Source: Anaerolineae bacterium (GTDB taxonomy: Bacteria > Chloroflexota > Anaerolineae > Aggregatilineales > Phototrophicaceae). Taken from it: a stretch of 33,365 bases of DNA. The stretch is taken from NCBI GenBank assembly GCA_014879665.1, contig JACSRP010000160.1, positions 1 to 33,365 on the forward strand. Reading direction: 5' to 3'. The notes below the pieces were generated by a model that saw only the letters and a list, made by a program, of their open reading frames with translations, made no database searches and was not told the origin of the DNA. A program made the position numbers and the translations under genes. Positions 1 to 6,832 of this stretch are shown here, in pieces (the stretch's first letter is position 1; every line of letters begins with the position of its first letter).

Positions 1-55
1 CGGTCCGGTGTGCTTCTTCGGCGGTCAAACGCCGGATTTTCGCAATCTCAAACAT
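1..55 (-). CDS. Possible 5' end of a divergent gene, cut by the window edge
   Basis: An ATG on the minus strand opens 18 codons (MFEIAKIRRLTAEEAHRT) that stay open to the window edge. A weak purine-rich AGGGG lies about 12 bases upstream of the ATG. It would be divergent from the portal gene. The fragment is too short to recognise and may be chance. Confidence 0.25.
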   Translation of the reverse strand, partial: MFEIAKIRRLTAEEAHRT

Positions 56-177
56 ACCACAAATGCCCCTGTTGATCCCAATACTTACTTAAAACCAACT
101 ATAGCTAAACCATCATCGCTCATCACTGCTTTTACCTTTTAACGCTCTTTTCCTCATCCCTCACAAGGAGTCCTATC

Positions 178-1365
178 ATGTTGAACTGGTTATCCGAACG
201 CTTGCGTCCCCGTCAGTCTCGCCCTCATGCGCCCATCATTCCGGCGCTTGCCGCCCATCACGGCCCCTTCGGCCTCGATCAGCCCGGAATCTACGATCAA
301 GCCGGGCACATCTACGCACAATCGCCGTGGGTCTATGTCGCCGTGAACCGTATCGCTGAAGCTGCCGCGCTGGTTCCCCTGAATATCACAGTTCACGGTT
401 CGGCAGCATCCGCCCTGAACGATCATCCCCTCCAGCGTCTTTTGAACGCGCCCAATTACTTTTTAAGTCGCTTTGAACTGCTGGAACAGACCGTCGGTAC
501 TTTAGAACTATACGGGAACGCCTACTGGTATCTGGCTGGCGATCAGCGCGGGCGTCCTGTGGAAATCTGGCCGCTTCAGCCGGATCGCATGCGTATCGTG
601 CCCGATCCCGAACGCTTCGTGCGCGGCTATGTTTATGAGTTGGACGGCCAGCGCATCCCCCTCGAACCTGCCGAGATCGTCCATTTCAAGCGCTGGCATC
701 CCGCCAATGATTTTTACGGCCTCTCCGCTTTGCAGGCTGCGCGCCTTGCCATCATTGGCGATCAGGCGATGGCCAGTTGGAATCACGCCGCCTTCGGGCA
801 GGATCGCGGAATTCCCGCCGGCATGGTCGTGGTCAAAGATTTCATCTCCGATGCCGATTTTGAGCGTCTTAAGCGTGATTGGCGCACGACTTATGGCGGT
901 GGTGAACGCCGTACCGCCTTCCTGCGCGGGCAGGGCGTTGAATGGCAGAATATCGGCCTCAGCCATCAAGACCTCGATTTTTTGCAGGGTCGAGCCGCAA
1001 ACCGCGATGAAATTCTCAATGTTTTCGGCGTGCCTATCGGTATGCTCAGCGAAAATGCCACCGAAGCTAACGCCAAAGTAGCCGAGCGCCTGTTCATCGA
1101 GCGCACGCTCTGGCCGAAGCTCACCCGCATCGCCGCCAAAATCACGCAAGATTTACTCCCCTTCTGGCCCGGCAGCTATACCGCCTCGTTTGAAGATATT
1201 CGCCCCACCGATATGCAGGCGCGTCTGGACGAAATTCGTACCGCCTCCGCTGCCCTCAGTATCAATGAAATTCGTGATCGCTATTACCACCTGCCGCCGG
1301 TTGCATGGGGCGCGCATCCCCCCGCCTTCACCCCCGATCCACCCTCAAACGACTCATCCCTCTAG
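178..1365 (+). CDS. HK97-family phage portal protein
   Basis: This protein resembles phage portal proteins of the HK97 type. In a phage, twelve copies form the ring at one capsid vertex through which DNA is packaged and ejected. At 395 residues it is close to the usual size. The family order is visible: an N-terminal stretch with YAQSPWVYVAVNRIAEAAA (about 46-64), the central ELYGNAYWYL and PDRMRIVPD segment (about 110-145), a HFKRW / YGLSALQAAR region (about 169-190), and the C-terminal NRDEILNVFGVPIGML segment followed by LWPKLTRIAAKI. The start is well supported by AAGGAG 8 bases before the ATG. No terminase, protease or capsid gene follows; the next genes are ordinary bacterial ones. It is therefore a lone portal, the edge of a prophage or gene-transfer-agent cluster lying to the left, or a remnant. 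The family call is firm; the biological status is open. Confidence 0.87.
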   Translation: MLNWLSERLRPRQSRPHAPIIPALAAHHGPFGLDQPGIYDQAGHIYAQSPWVYVAVNRIAEAAALVPLNITVHGSAASALNDHPLQRLLNAPNYFLSRFELLEQTVGTLELYGNAYWYLAGDQRGRPVEIWPLQPDRMRIVPDPERFVRGYVYELDGQRIPLEPAEIVHFKRWHPANDFYGLSALQAARLAIIGDQAMASWNHAAFGQDRGIPAGMVVVKDFISDADFERLKRDWRTTYGGGERRTAFLRGQGVEWQNIGLSHQDLDFLQGRAANRDEILNVFGVPIGMLSENATEANAKVAERLFIERTLWPKLTRIAAKITQDLLPFWPGSYTASFEDIRPTDMQARLDEIRTASAALSINEIRDRYYHLPPVAWGAHPPAFTPDPPSNDSSL

Positions 1366-1379
1366 TTTTGCGCCACATC

Positions 1380-1409
1380 ATCGGGCGGCGGAAAAATATG
1401 CCGCCCGAT
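1380..1409 (+). terminator. GC-rich hairpin just after the portal gene
   Basis: A perfect 10-bp inverted repeat (ATCGGGCGGC / GCCGCCCGAT, 10-base loop) begins 14 bases after the portal stop codon. No T-tract follows, only a C-rich stretch, so it would be a weak or factor-assisted terminator, or a 3'-end stabiliser. Confidence 0.4.
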
Positions 1410-1467
1410 CCCCCTCCAACCCAACCCCTTCCCTCAACCCTTAACTTTTCCCTATCTTTTGTGTATT

Positions 1468-1496
1468 TTGTCCCCGAAATATCGTGACATTTATAC
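1468..1496 (+). promoter_or_regulatory. Possible sigma-70-type promoter for the STAS-like gene
   Basis: TTGTCC and TTATAC are separated by 17 bases. This is a partial match to TTGACA / TATAAT in an AT-rich patch between C-rich genes. If real, transcription would start near 1503 and favour the internal ATG codons at 1547 or 1559 over the one at 1511. Confidence 0.22.
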
Positions 1497-1546
1497 AACG
1501 TTTCTGAAACATGTCGTGTTATGGTTGGCTTAGTAATATTCATATC

Positions 1547-1969
1547 ATGAATGTATCCATGCCCATCAATATCGTCTGGGAAGATGACGAAAAGAGCATT
1601 CTCCGCATGAGTTACAGCGGAAAATGGACGCTCAAAGAATTTGATCAGAGCATTCAAGAGGCGCTAGCTTTATATCGCTCTGTCTCTCACGATATTGACC
1701 TGATCATTGATACCCGAAGCAATCAAACCAATATACTCAATACCATTTCTTCGATGGCGCGTATGGAAAGCGAAGTGCTCCCTAACCATCGTTCCGTCAC
1801 CGTCATAGGTGTAAATCCGATGCTGCGCGCAGCCGCCGGCATCGGCTCTCGCATCGCCCCCCGTCTCAATAAAAACCTCAGTTTTGCCGCCACCATCGAA
1901 GAAGCCCACGCCCATATCTTGCAGATGCGCGCGCGCCGCAGCGCCAACCTCCCTATAATTTGTGAGTGA
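1547..1969 (+). CDS. Small SpoIIAA/STAS-like hypothetical protein
   Basis: A soluble protein of about 140 residues with no signal peptide or membrane segment. The pattern is of the SpoIIAA/STAS-like type: a first strand pair (INIVWEDDEKSILRMSYSG), a helix (WTLKEFDQSIQEALALYRSV), a hydrophobic strand ending in DLIIDTRSN, then a helix and the strand SVTVIGVNPMLRAAA. Proteins of this shape are often anti-anti-sigma-like partners or lipid-binding domains, but the fold call rests on pattern only. Three in-frame ATGs exist (1511, 1547, 1559) and none has a good ribosome binding site. The second is used because the domain begins shortly after it and a possible promoter lies just before 1511. The gene stands alone between the portal gene and the convergent antiporter gene, so context gives no function. 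Confidence 0.6.
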   Translation: MNVSMPINIVWEDDEKSILRMSYSGKWTLKEFDQSIQEALALYRSVSHDIDLIIDTRSNQTNILNTISSMARMESEVLPNHRSVTVIGVNPMLRAAAGIGSRIAPRLNKNLSFAATIEEAHAHILQMRARRSANLPIICE

Positions 1970-2063
1970 ATGTCCACCCTCCCGCCTCTGTGGCGCTCCT
2001 GGCGGTTTATCCCCAAACATACTGCTAGAAAAGATCGTCGGGAATAGCCCTGGCAGCTTCTTT

Positions 2064-3464
2064 TTAGCGCTCAGCCGGCGGTTCAAACTGTTGATTACTC
2101 CGCCGTTCTGAATATTCCTCTAAGCTTTCGCCTTCTTCTGGCATCACCCGCAAGCTCGCTGCTTTCGGCGCAGCGATCAACTGCGATGCGTAAATGCCGC
2201 GATGCCCAGACGCCAGATAGGCCGTGAAACAGGCAATCGCTACCATGATCAAGGCATTCCCGCCAAATAATTCCACACCCATCATCACGCAGGCCAGCGG
2301 TGTATTGCTGGCTCCCGCAAAAACTGCCACAAACCCAAGCGATGCCAGAAACCCTTGATCTACCCCCAACACTGGCGCCAGTGTTGCGCCCAGCGTAGAG
2401 CCAATCACAAAAAGCGGCGTGACTTCTCCGCCAATGAAGCCTGCGCCCAGCGTCACCGCTGTGAGGATCAGCTTGAGCAAAAATGCCAGCGTGGGTACTG
2501 GCAGCCCTTCAACGCTCATCGTGATCAAATCGTCACTTAAGCCGTTGTAGATTGTCGCCTTGAAAAGCAGCGTTAGCCCTACCACAACCACACCACCAGC
2601 AACCAGCCGTAGGGGAGGATACGGAATCCACCGCCGCGAAAGCCGCTTCACAAAGTGAATGCCCTCAATGAACAACAAACTGGTCAGCCCGAAGGCGATT
2701 CCCGCAATCACCACTTTGACCAGCAGCAGCGGATCGTCTGGCGCTGGCATTAATACGGGGTGATGCGCATGACTGACGCCTAAGGTTCGTACCACCCAGT
2801 CGCCAACCACTGCCGCCGAGAAACACGGCACAATCGCATCGTAGCGAATTCCCCCGGCGCGGCGCACTTCCAACCCGAACAGGAAACCGGCAGCGGGCGT
2901 GCCAAAAACTGAAGCGAAACCGCCGCTAATACCCGCCATAATCATTAAACGACGGTCAATCCCCGTCAAACCCAGCGTTCGCCGCAGGGTATCCGCCAGC
3001 GCCGTTCCCATTTGCACAGCGGTCCCCTCACGCCCGGCAGAACCACCAAATAAATGGGTGATTAGCGTGCCAATCAACACCAGCGGGGCCATACGCAGGG
3101 GAACATCCTGATAGGGTGAATTTTCTTCAGCATTAGCCGCCTCAACCACCAAATTACTACCCCGCGCCGCCGTGCCGCTAAACCGGAGATATATCCAGCC
3201 CAGCACGAAACCTGCTGCCGGCAGCAAAAGGATGAGCAGCGGGTTTCCAATGCGTATTCTGGTCACTTCGGCCAGAAGCACCAGAAACAGCGCTGAAGCA
3301 AGACCGGCGCAAATGCCTACCAGCCCGCCCAGCAGAAGCCATTTGCCCACGCCGCGCAAAAACAGCAGATGATCGCGCAGATCAAAGTTATTCCGCTGAA
3401 ACCACCAGTTGTGCCAATTACGAAACTGCTCTTTGGCGGTTTCGATATTGTGAATTAAGGTCAT
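2064..3464 (-). CDS. clcF: CLC-F type fluoride/proton antiporter
   Basis: An inner-membrane CLC-family antiporter, predicted to expel fluoride in exchange for protons. At 466 residues with many hydrophobic helices it fits the family. The gating-glutamate motif reads GGSAGREGTAVQMG, with its Glu near residue 146. The usual GSGIP chloride-site sequence is replaced by RGSNLVVE, the arrangement I recall for the fluoride-specific CLC-F branch, and the later filter region reads GAGFIGGEVTPLF. The start is set at the ATG preceded by GAGGG at 5-base spacing rather than the TTG four codons upstream. The leader carries a fluoride riboswitch with an overlapping terminator, which independently supports the substrate. 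The C-terminus is short and hydrophilic, with no CBS domains. The CLC call is certain; the fluoride specificity is strongly supported by motif plus riboswitch. Confidence 0.93.
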   Translation of the reverse strand: MTLIHNIETAKEQFRNWHNWWFQRNNFDLRDHLLFLRGVGKWLLLGGLVGICAGLASALFLVLLAEVTRIRIGNPLLILLLPAAGFVLGWIYLRFSGTAARGSNLVVEAANAEENSPYQDVPLRMAPLVLIGTLITHLFGGSAGREGTAVQMGTALADTLRRTLGLTGIDRRLMIMAGISGGFASVFGTPAAGFLFGLEVRRAGGIRYDAIVPCFSAAVVGDWVVRTLGVSHAHHPVLMPAPDDPLLLVKVVIAGIAFGLTSLLFIEGIHFVKRLSRRWIPYPPLRLVAGGVVVVGLTLLFKATIYNGLSDDLITMSVEGLPVPTLAFLLKLILTAVTLGAGFIGGEVTPLFVIGSTLGATLAPVLGVDQGFLASLGFVAVFAGASNTPLACVMMGVELFGGNALIMVAIACFTAYLASGHRGIYASQLIAAPKAASLRVMPEEGESLEEYSERRSNQQFEPPAER

Positions 3465-3492
3465 GGGTTCCCTCAAGACCGCCAGATAAAAT

Positions 3493-3537
3493 AAAAAAAA
3501 TGGCTTCTACCCATGATTACTATCGGGTAGAAGCCAT
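3493..3537 (-). terminator. Intrinsic terminator forming the riboswitch expression platform
   Basis: On the minus strand, ATGGCTTCTACCC pairs perfectly with GGGTAGAAGCCAT (13 bp, 12-base loop) and is followed by a run of eight T. The 5' arm includes the 3' strand of the fluoride aptamer, so ligand-bound aptamer and terminator are mutually exclusive. This predicts an ON switch: fluoride holds the aptamer and transcription continues into the antiporter gene. Confidence 0.92.
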
Positions 3538-3572
3538 CAACCATTCAAGGTGTAACGCGAGCCTCATCGCGG
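3527..3572 (-). promoter_or_regulatory. Fluoride riboswitch (crcB motif) aptamer
   Basis: Read on the minus strand, the leader contains CGCG-AUGAGGCU-CGCG, then UUACA, a short ACC-UUGAAU-GGU hairpin, then UGAUGGCUUCUAC. Order and sequence closely parallel the crystallised Thermotoga petrophila fluoride aptamer as I recall it (GGGCGAUGAGGCCCGCC ... UGAUGGCCUCUAC). The pseudoknot is preserved: GAGGC in the first loop can pair with GCUUC near the 3' end, with one G-U wobble. The first stem differs from that reference in sequence but pairs perfectly. It lies between a good promoter and a CLC-F gene, exactly where this riboswitch class is expected. Confidence 0.93.
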
Positions 3573-3593
3573 GGTGGTTTAATTCCCAAAATA

Positions 3594-3623
3594 AGTATAA
3601 TACACAACACAACTCAGTGTAAA
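3594..3623 (-). promoter_or_regulatory. Sigma-70-type promoter of the riboswitch-clcF transcript
   Basis: TTTACA and TATACT on the minus strand are separated by 18 bases, each matching consensus at five of six positions. Transcription would begin near 3587, about 15 bases before the aptamer's first stem. Confidence 0.7.
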
Positions 3624-3659
3624 GCAGCGCCCAGTTTAGCCGACGCCTCACTTTCGCTT

Positions 3660-3665
3660 TATAAT
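3660..3665 (+). promoter_or_regulatory. Perfect -10 box for the GT4 / USP-GT81 pair
   Basis: TATAAT matches the -10 consensus exactly; a -35 box is poor (TTTAGC or TTAGCC 18-19 bases upstream). Transcription would start near 3672. This excludes the ATG at 3664 as a start codon and leaves a short leader before the glycosyltransferase. Confidence 0.55.
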
Positions 3666-3796
3666 GCGGAACCATCCTCTATCGAGAGACAAGCACCCTG
3701 TTACGCGGGTAGAAGTAGGCCGTTATCGCCTTACAAAATCGTATCATCGCTATCCTCCATTATGCCGCCCCGCCTACGGTTGGCGGCGTCGAAAGC

Positions 3797-4981
3797 GTGA
3801 TTGCGCATCATGCCCTCGAATTGATGAAACTAGGCGCTCAGGTACGAGTGATCGCCGGCAGCGGCGGCACGTTTGACCCGTGCATTGAAACCCGCATTTA
3901 CCCGCTGGTTGGCTCCAAACACCCCGATATTCTGGCGGCGAAAAAGACGCTGGACGCCGGGCAAATTCCTGAAAACTTTGACTGGCTGGCTGGGCAAATT
4001 GCAGCGCAGCTTCGGGAAGCGACGGCGGGCTGCGACATTTTGATCGTTCACAATGCCCACACCATGAACAAGAATTTGCCGCTGACGGCTGCTTTACGCA
4101 CGCTGACCGATGAAGGCGGCCTCCGGATGATGGCATGGGTGCATGATCTGGCGTGGACAAATGAGCAGTATCTCGATGAGCTGCATGAAGGCGATCCCTG
4201 GGCACTGCTGAAACAGGCATGGCCGAACACCCGTTACGTCACCATTTCTGAGGCGCGGCAGGCAGAACTTGCCGGGCTGACCGGTTTGCCGCCAGAACAG
4301 ATCGAGATCATCACTGCAGGGCTGGACCTGCCGGCCTTCTTAAATTGGGGGCAGGATATGATCCGCGCTGCCGGGCAGCTTTCGCTGCTGGATGCAGATC
4401 GCATCTTGATCACCCCCGCCCGCTTAACCCGCCGTAAAAACATTGAGCTGGCGCTGCATGTGCTGGCCGCCTTACGCCAGCGCACAGGCGAAGATGATCG
4501 CCTGATCGTGACCGGGCCGCCGGGGCCGCACAACCCGCAAAATATGGGTTATCTGGGCGATCTGCTGGCGCTGCGCCATGCACTACGCTTAGACAGCGCC
4601 GCACATTTCTTGTATGAGCTTGGCGGCGAAACGCCATTTATCCCTGATGATGCGCTGATGGCAAATTTATTCGGGCTGGCCGATGGGCTGCTGTTTCCCA
4701 GCACGCAGGAAGGGTTTGGCATCCCCATCCTTGAAGCCGGGCTGGCGCGCCTGCCGATCTTTTGCAGCGATCTGCCGCCTTTTCGCGAAACTGCGGGGGA
4801 AGACGCGCTCTATTTCCTGCCGTCGGGCACGCCGCCAGAAGCCATCGCCGCGGATATTCAAATGGCGCTGGCCGATTCGCCGGTTTCCCGCCTGCGCCGG
4901 CGTGTGCGCCAGCATTACCGCTGGGATAGCATCATCCGCAGCCGCTTAATTCCCCTGTTATCTGAAGGAACATTTGAATGA
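3797..4981 (+). CDS. GT4-family glycosyltransferase (start uncertain)
   Basis: A GT-B fold glycosyltransferase of family 4. It transfers a sugar from a nucleotide donor; the acceptor is unknown. The C-terminal half shows the donor-site signature EGFGIPILEAG (two Glu seven residues apart) followed by SDLPPFRETAGEDALYF, and ITPARLTRRKNIELAL begins the second Rossmann domain. The first usual start codon is the GTG used here, but the frame remains open upstream to a TAG at 3716-3718. The upstream codons encode the missing family N-terminus (NRIIAILHYAAPPTVGGVES), including the first strand and the GGVE glycine loop. No ATG, GTG or TTG lies in that stretch, so the true start is non-canonical, mutated or mis-sequenced. 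The stop overlaps the next start (ATGA), indicating translational coupling with the USP-GT81 gene. Function may be a second glycosylation of the product of that enzyme; this is inference. Confidence 0.85.
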   Translation: MIAHHALELMKLGAQVRVIAGSGGTFDPCIETRIYPLVGSKHPDILAAKKTLDAGQIPENFDWLAGQIAAQLREATAGCDILIVHNAHTMNKNLPLTAALRTLTDEGGLRMMAWVHDLAWTNEQYLDELHEGDPWALLKQAWPNTRYVTISEARQAELAGLTGLPPEQIEIITAGLDLPAFLNWGQDMIRAAGQLSLLDADRILITPARLTRRKNIELALHVLAALRQRTGEDDRLIVTGPPGPHNPQNMGYLGDLLALRHALRLDSAAHFLYELGGETPFIPDDALMANLFGLADGLLFPSTQEGFGIPILEAGLARLPIFCSDLPPFRETAGEDALYFLPSGTPPEAIAADIQMALADSPVSRLRRRVRQHYRWDSIIRSRLIPLLSEGTFE

Positions 4982-6795
4982 CCGATCATAAATACACCAT
5001 TTTGCTGGTGCTGGACAGCGACGCATCCACCCCGGAAGCATGGATCAATTTTGCGCAGAAGGTGGCACCGGAAGGCCAGCCCTACGAAATTTTGATTCGC
5101 GGTATGGTCACGGTGATCGAAGAAGAATCGCTTAGCGTGGGCGCAAAACCAGCGCAAATCTGGCGCGATCAGCTCACCACGGCGGCTCAAATCAACGCCG
5201 AAGTGGAGGATGCGGTTCGCGCCTACGTGGATTATCAACCGGCCTTGCGCGCTTTTGATGAAGCCCGCGAAAAGCAGGCTGACCTGATCATCTTTGAATG
5301 GCGCGGCCCGCTGACTCTTACCGGCGGCATTTATACCGATGCGCTGCTGGCTGGCGCGCCTACCGATGTCATTTTGCTGACCGCGCCGCCTCCGGCAAGC
5401 CATTTGCCGGTGCTGCTTTCACTGCGCGGCGGCCCGAATATCACGCTGGGCATTCGCGCCGCAAAGTCGCTGTCGAGTGAGAGCGCGATCACCCTGTATC
5501 ACGCTGCCGACAGCCAGCGGCATACGCCCTATCTGGAATATATCAAGCGGGCAGAGCCAAATATCAAGCGGGCGGTCACGGCGGTGACTGACATTGCCGA
5601 TGGCATTGTGGGGGAACTGCATGGTCACAGCGCGGTGGTTCTGGGTGCGGCGCTTAGAGGCGTGACTCTCGATCAAACCCCGCGAGATTCGTTGATTGCG
5701 CAGGTGTATGAGCGTGCCACGGTGCCGATTGCGCTGGTGCGCGCCTATCACCCCGAAGCGCTGGAATTTCATATGCCGTATATCGCTGGCAGCGCCGACG
5801 AACCCTCAAAGAAAGTGGATCGCTGGTTCGCTGAGAACACCTTTCACAGCCGCGAATTTTCAGACCTGAAATCGCTGGTTGAGATGAAAGAAAAGCAGGG
5901 GCTTTCGATCAGCATCGGGCTGCCGGCGCTGAATGAAGAAGAAACCGTCGAAAATGTGATCATGACGCTGAAGCGGGCGCTGATGGATGAAGTGCCGCTG
6001 GTGGATGAATTTGTGCTGATTGACAGCAATTCTACCGATAACACCGCGGCCATCGCTGAAAGCTGCGGCATTCCCGTATACCGCCATATGGACATTCTGA
6101 CGGATATGGGCAGCCGCGTGGGCAAAGGCGAGGCGCTCTGGAAAAGCCTGCACGCGCTCAAAGGGGATATCATCGCGTGGGTGGATACCGACATCACCAA
6201 CATTCACCCGCGCTTCATCTACGGGATCATCGGCCCGCTGCTCAAATATCCGCATCTGCAATTTGTGAAGGGCTTCTACCAGCGCCCGATTAAGGTGGGC
6301 GAAAAGCTGCAAGCCTACGGGGGCGGCCGCGTGACGGAACTGGTTGCCCGCCCGATGTTGAACCTGTTCTATCCTGAACTTTCAGGCTTCATTCAGCCGC
6401 TTTCTGGCGAATATGCGGGGCGGCGTTCAGCGCTGGAGAAGATTCCCTTCTTCACCGGCTACGGCGTGGAAACCGGCATGCTCATTGACCTGCTGGATAC
6501 GGCGGGGCTGGAAGGCGTGTCGCAAAGCGATCTGGAAGTGCGCGTGCATCATAACCAGCCGCTGGAAGGTTTAAGCCGGATGTCGTTTGCCATTCTTCAG
6601 GTGTTCATGGATCGGCTGGGCGAGCGTTTTGAGATTGACCTGATGAGCCACGCCAACCGCAGTATGAAGATGATTTTGCAGGAACCGGAGCGTTTTGCGC
6701 TGGAACTGAACGAGATTGGCGACTACGAGCGCCCGCCGATGATCTCGCTGCCGCAGTACCGGGCAAAGCGGGAAGCAGTGATGGCGAATGACTAA
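4978..6795 (+). CDS. gpgS: Tandem USP-like domains fused to GT81 glucosyl-3-phosphoglycerate synthase-like enzyme
   Basis: A cytosolic protein of 605 residues in two parts. Residues 5-135 and 145-255 look like two universal-stress-protein-type domains; the second starts VLLSLRGGPNITLGIRAA. Residues 308-600 match GT81, the family of glucosyl-3-phosphoglycerate and mannosyl-3-phosphoglycerate synthases. Visible are PALNEE (316-321), the nucleotide-site DSNSTD (349-354), metal-binding DTD (403-405), LSGEYAGRR (475-483), GYGVETG (494-500) and HH at 524-525. The family joins glucose (or mannose) to 3-phosphoglycerate, the first step to glucosylglycerate-type solutes and methylglucose polysaccharides. 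Typical GpgS proteins are about 320 residues, so the N-terminal half is extra. The start overlaps the upstream GT4 gene. No phosphatase gene is adjacent. The GT81 call is strong; donor, acceptor and the role of the USP part are inferred. Confidence 0.88.
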   Translation: MTDHKYTILLVLDSDASTPEAWINFAQKVAPEGQPYEILIRGMVTVIEEESLSVGAKPAQIWRDQLTTAAQINAEVEDAVRAYVDYQPALRAFDEAREKQADLIIFEWRGPLTLTGGIYTDALLAGAPTDVILLTAPPPASHLPVLLSLRGGPNITLGIRAAKSLSSESAITLYHAADSQRHTPYLEYIKRAEPNIKRAVTAVTDIADGIVGELHGHSAVVLGAALRGVTLDQTPRDSLIAQVYERATVPIALVRAYHPEALEFHMPYIAGSADEPSKKVDRWFAENTFHSREFSDLKSLVEMKEKQGLSISIGLPALNEEETVENVIMTLKRALMDEVPLVDEFVLIDSNSTDNTAAIAESCGIPVYRHMDILTDMGSRVGKGEALWKSLHALKGDIIAWVDTDITNIHPRFIYGIIGPLLKYPHLQFVKGFYQRPIKVGEKLQAYGGGRVTELVARPMLNLFYPELSGFIQPLSGEYAGRRSALEKIPFFTGYGVETGMLIDLLDTAGLEGVSQSDLEVRVHHNQPLEGLSRMSFAILQVFMDRLGERFEIDLMSHANRSMKMILQEPERFALELNEIGDYERPPMISLPQYRAKREAVMAND

Positions 6796-6832
6796 AGCGA
6801 CTGCTAACACCGTTGTAGGCGAGGGGGGCTTA

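Noticed and set aside
508..1149. 213-codon frame on the minus strand
   Set aside because: Antisense to the portal gene; no recognisable domain and no ribosome binding site.
3664..3876. Open frame starting at an ATG upstream of the glycosyltransferase gene
   Set aside because: Its start codon lies inside a perfect TATAAT box, its residues are Arg/His-rich with no family look, and it is out of frame with the clear GT4 N-terminus.
6810..6832. TTGTAGGCGAGGGGGGC as a reversed copy of the intergenic repeat
   Set aside because: Only part of the tail matches and there is no palindrome; too weak to count against the shared orientation of the others.
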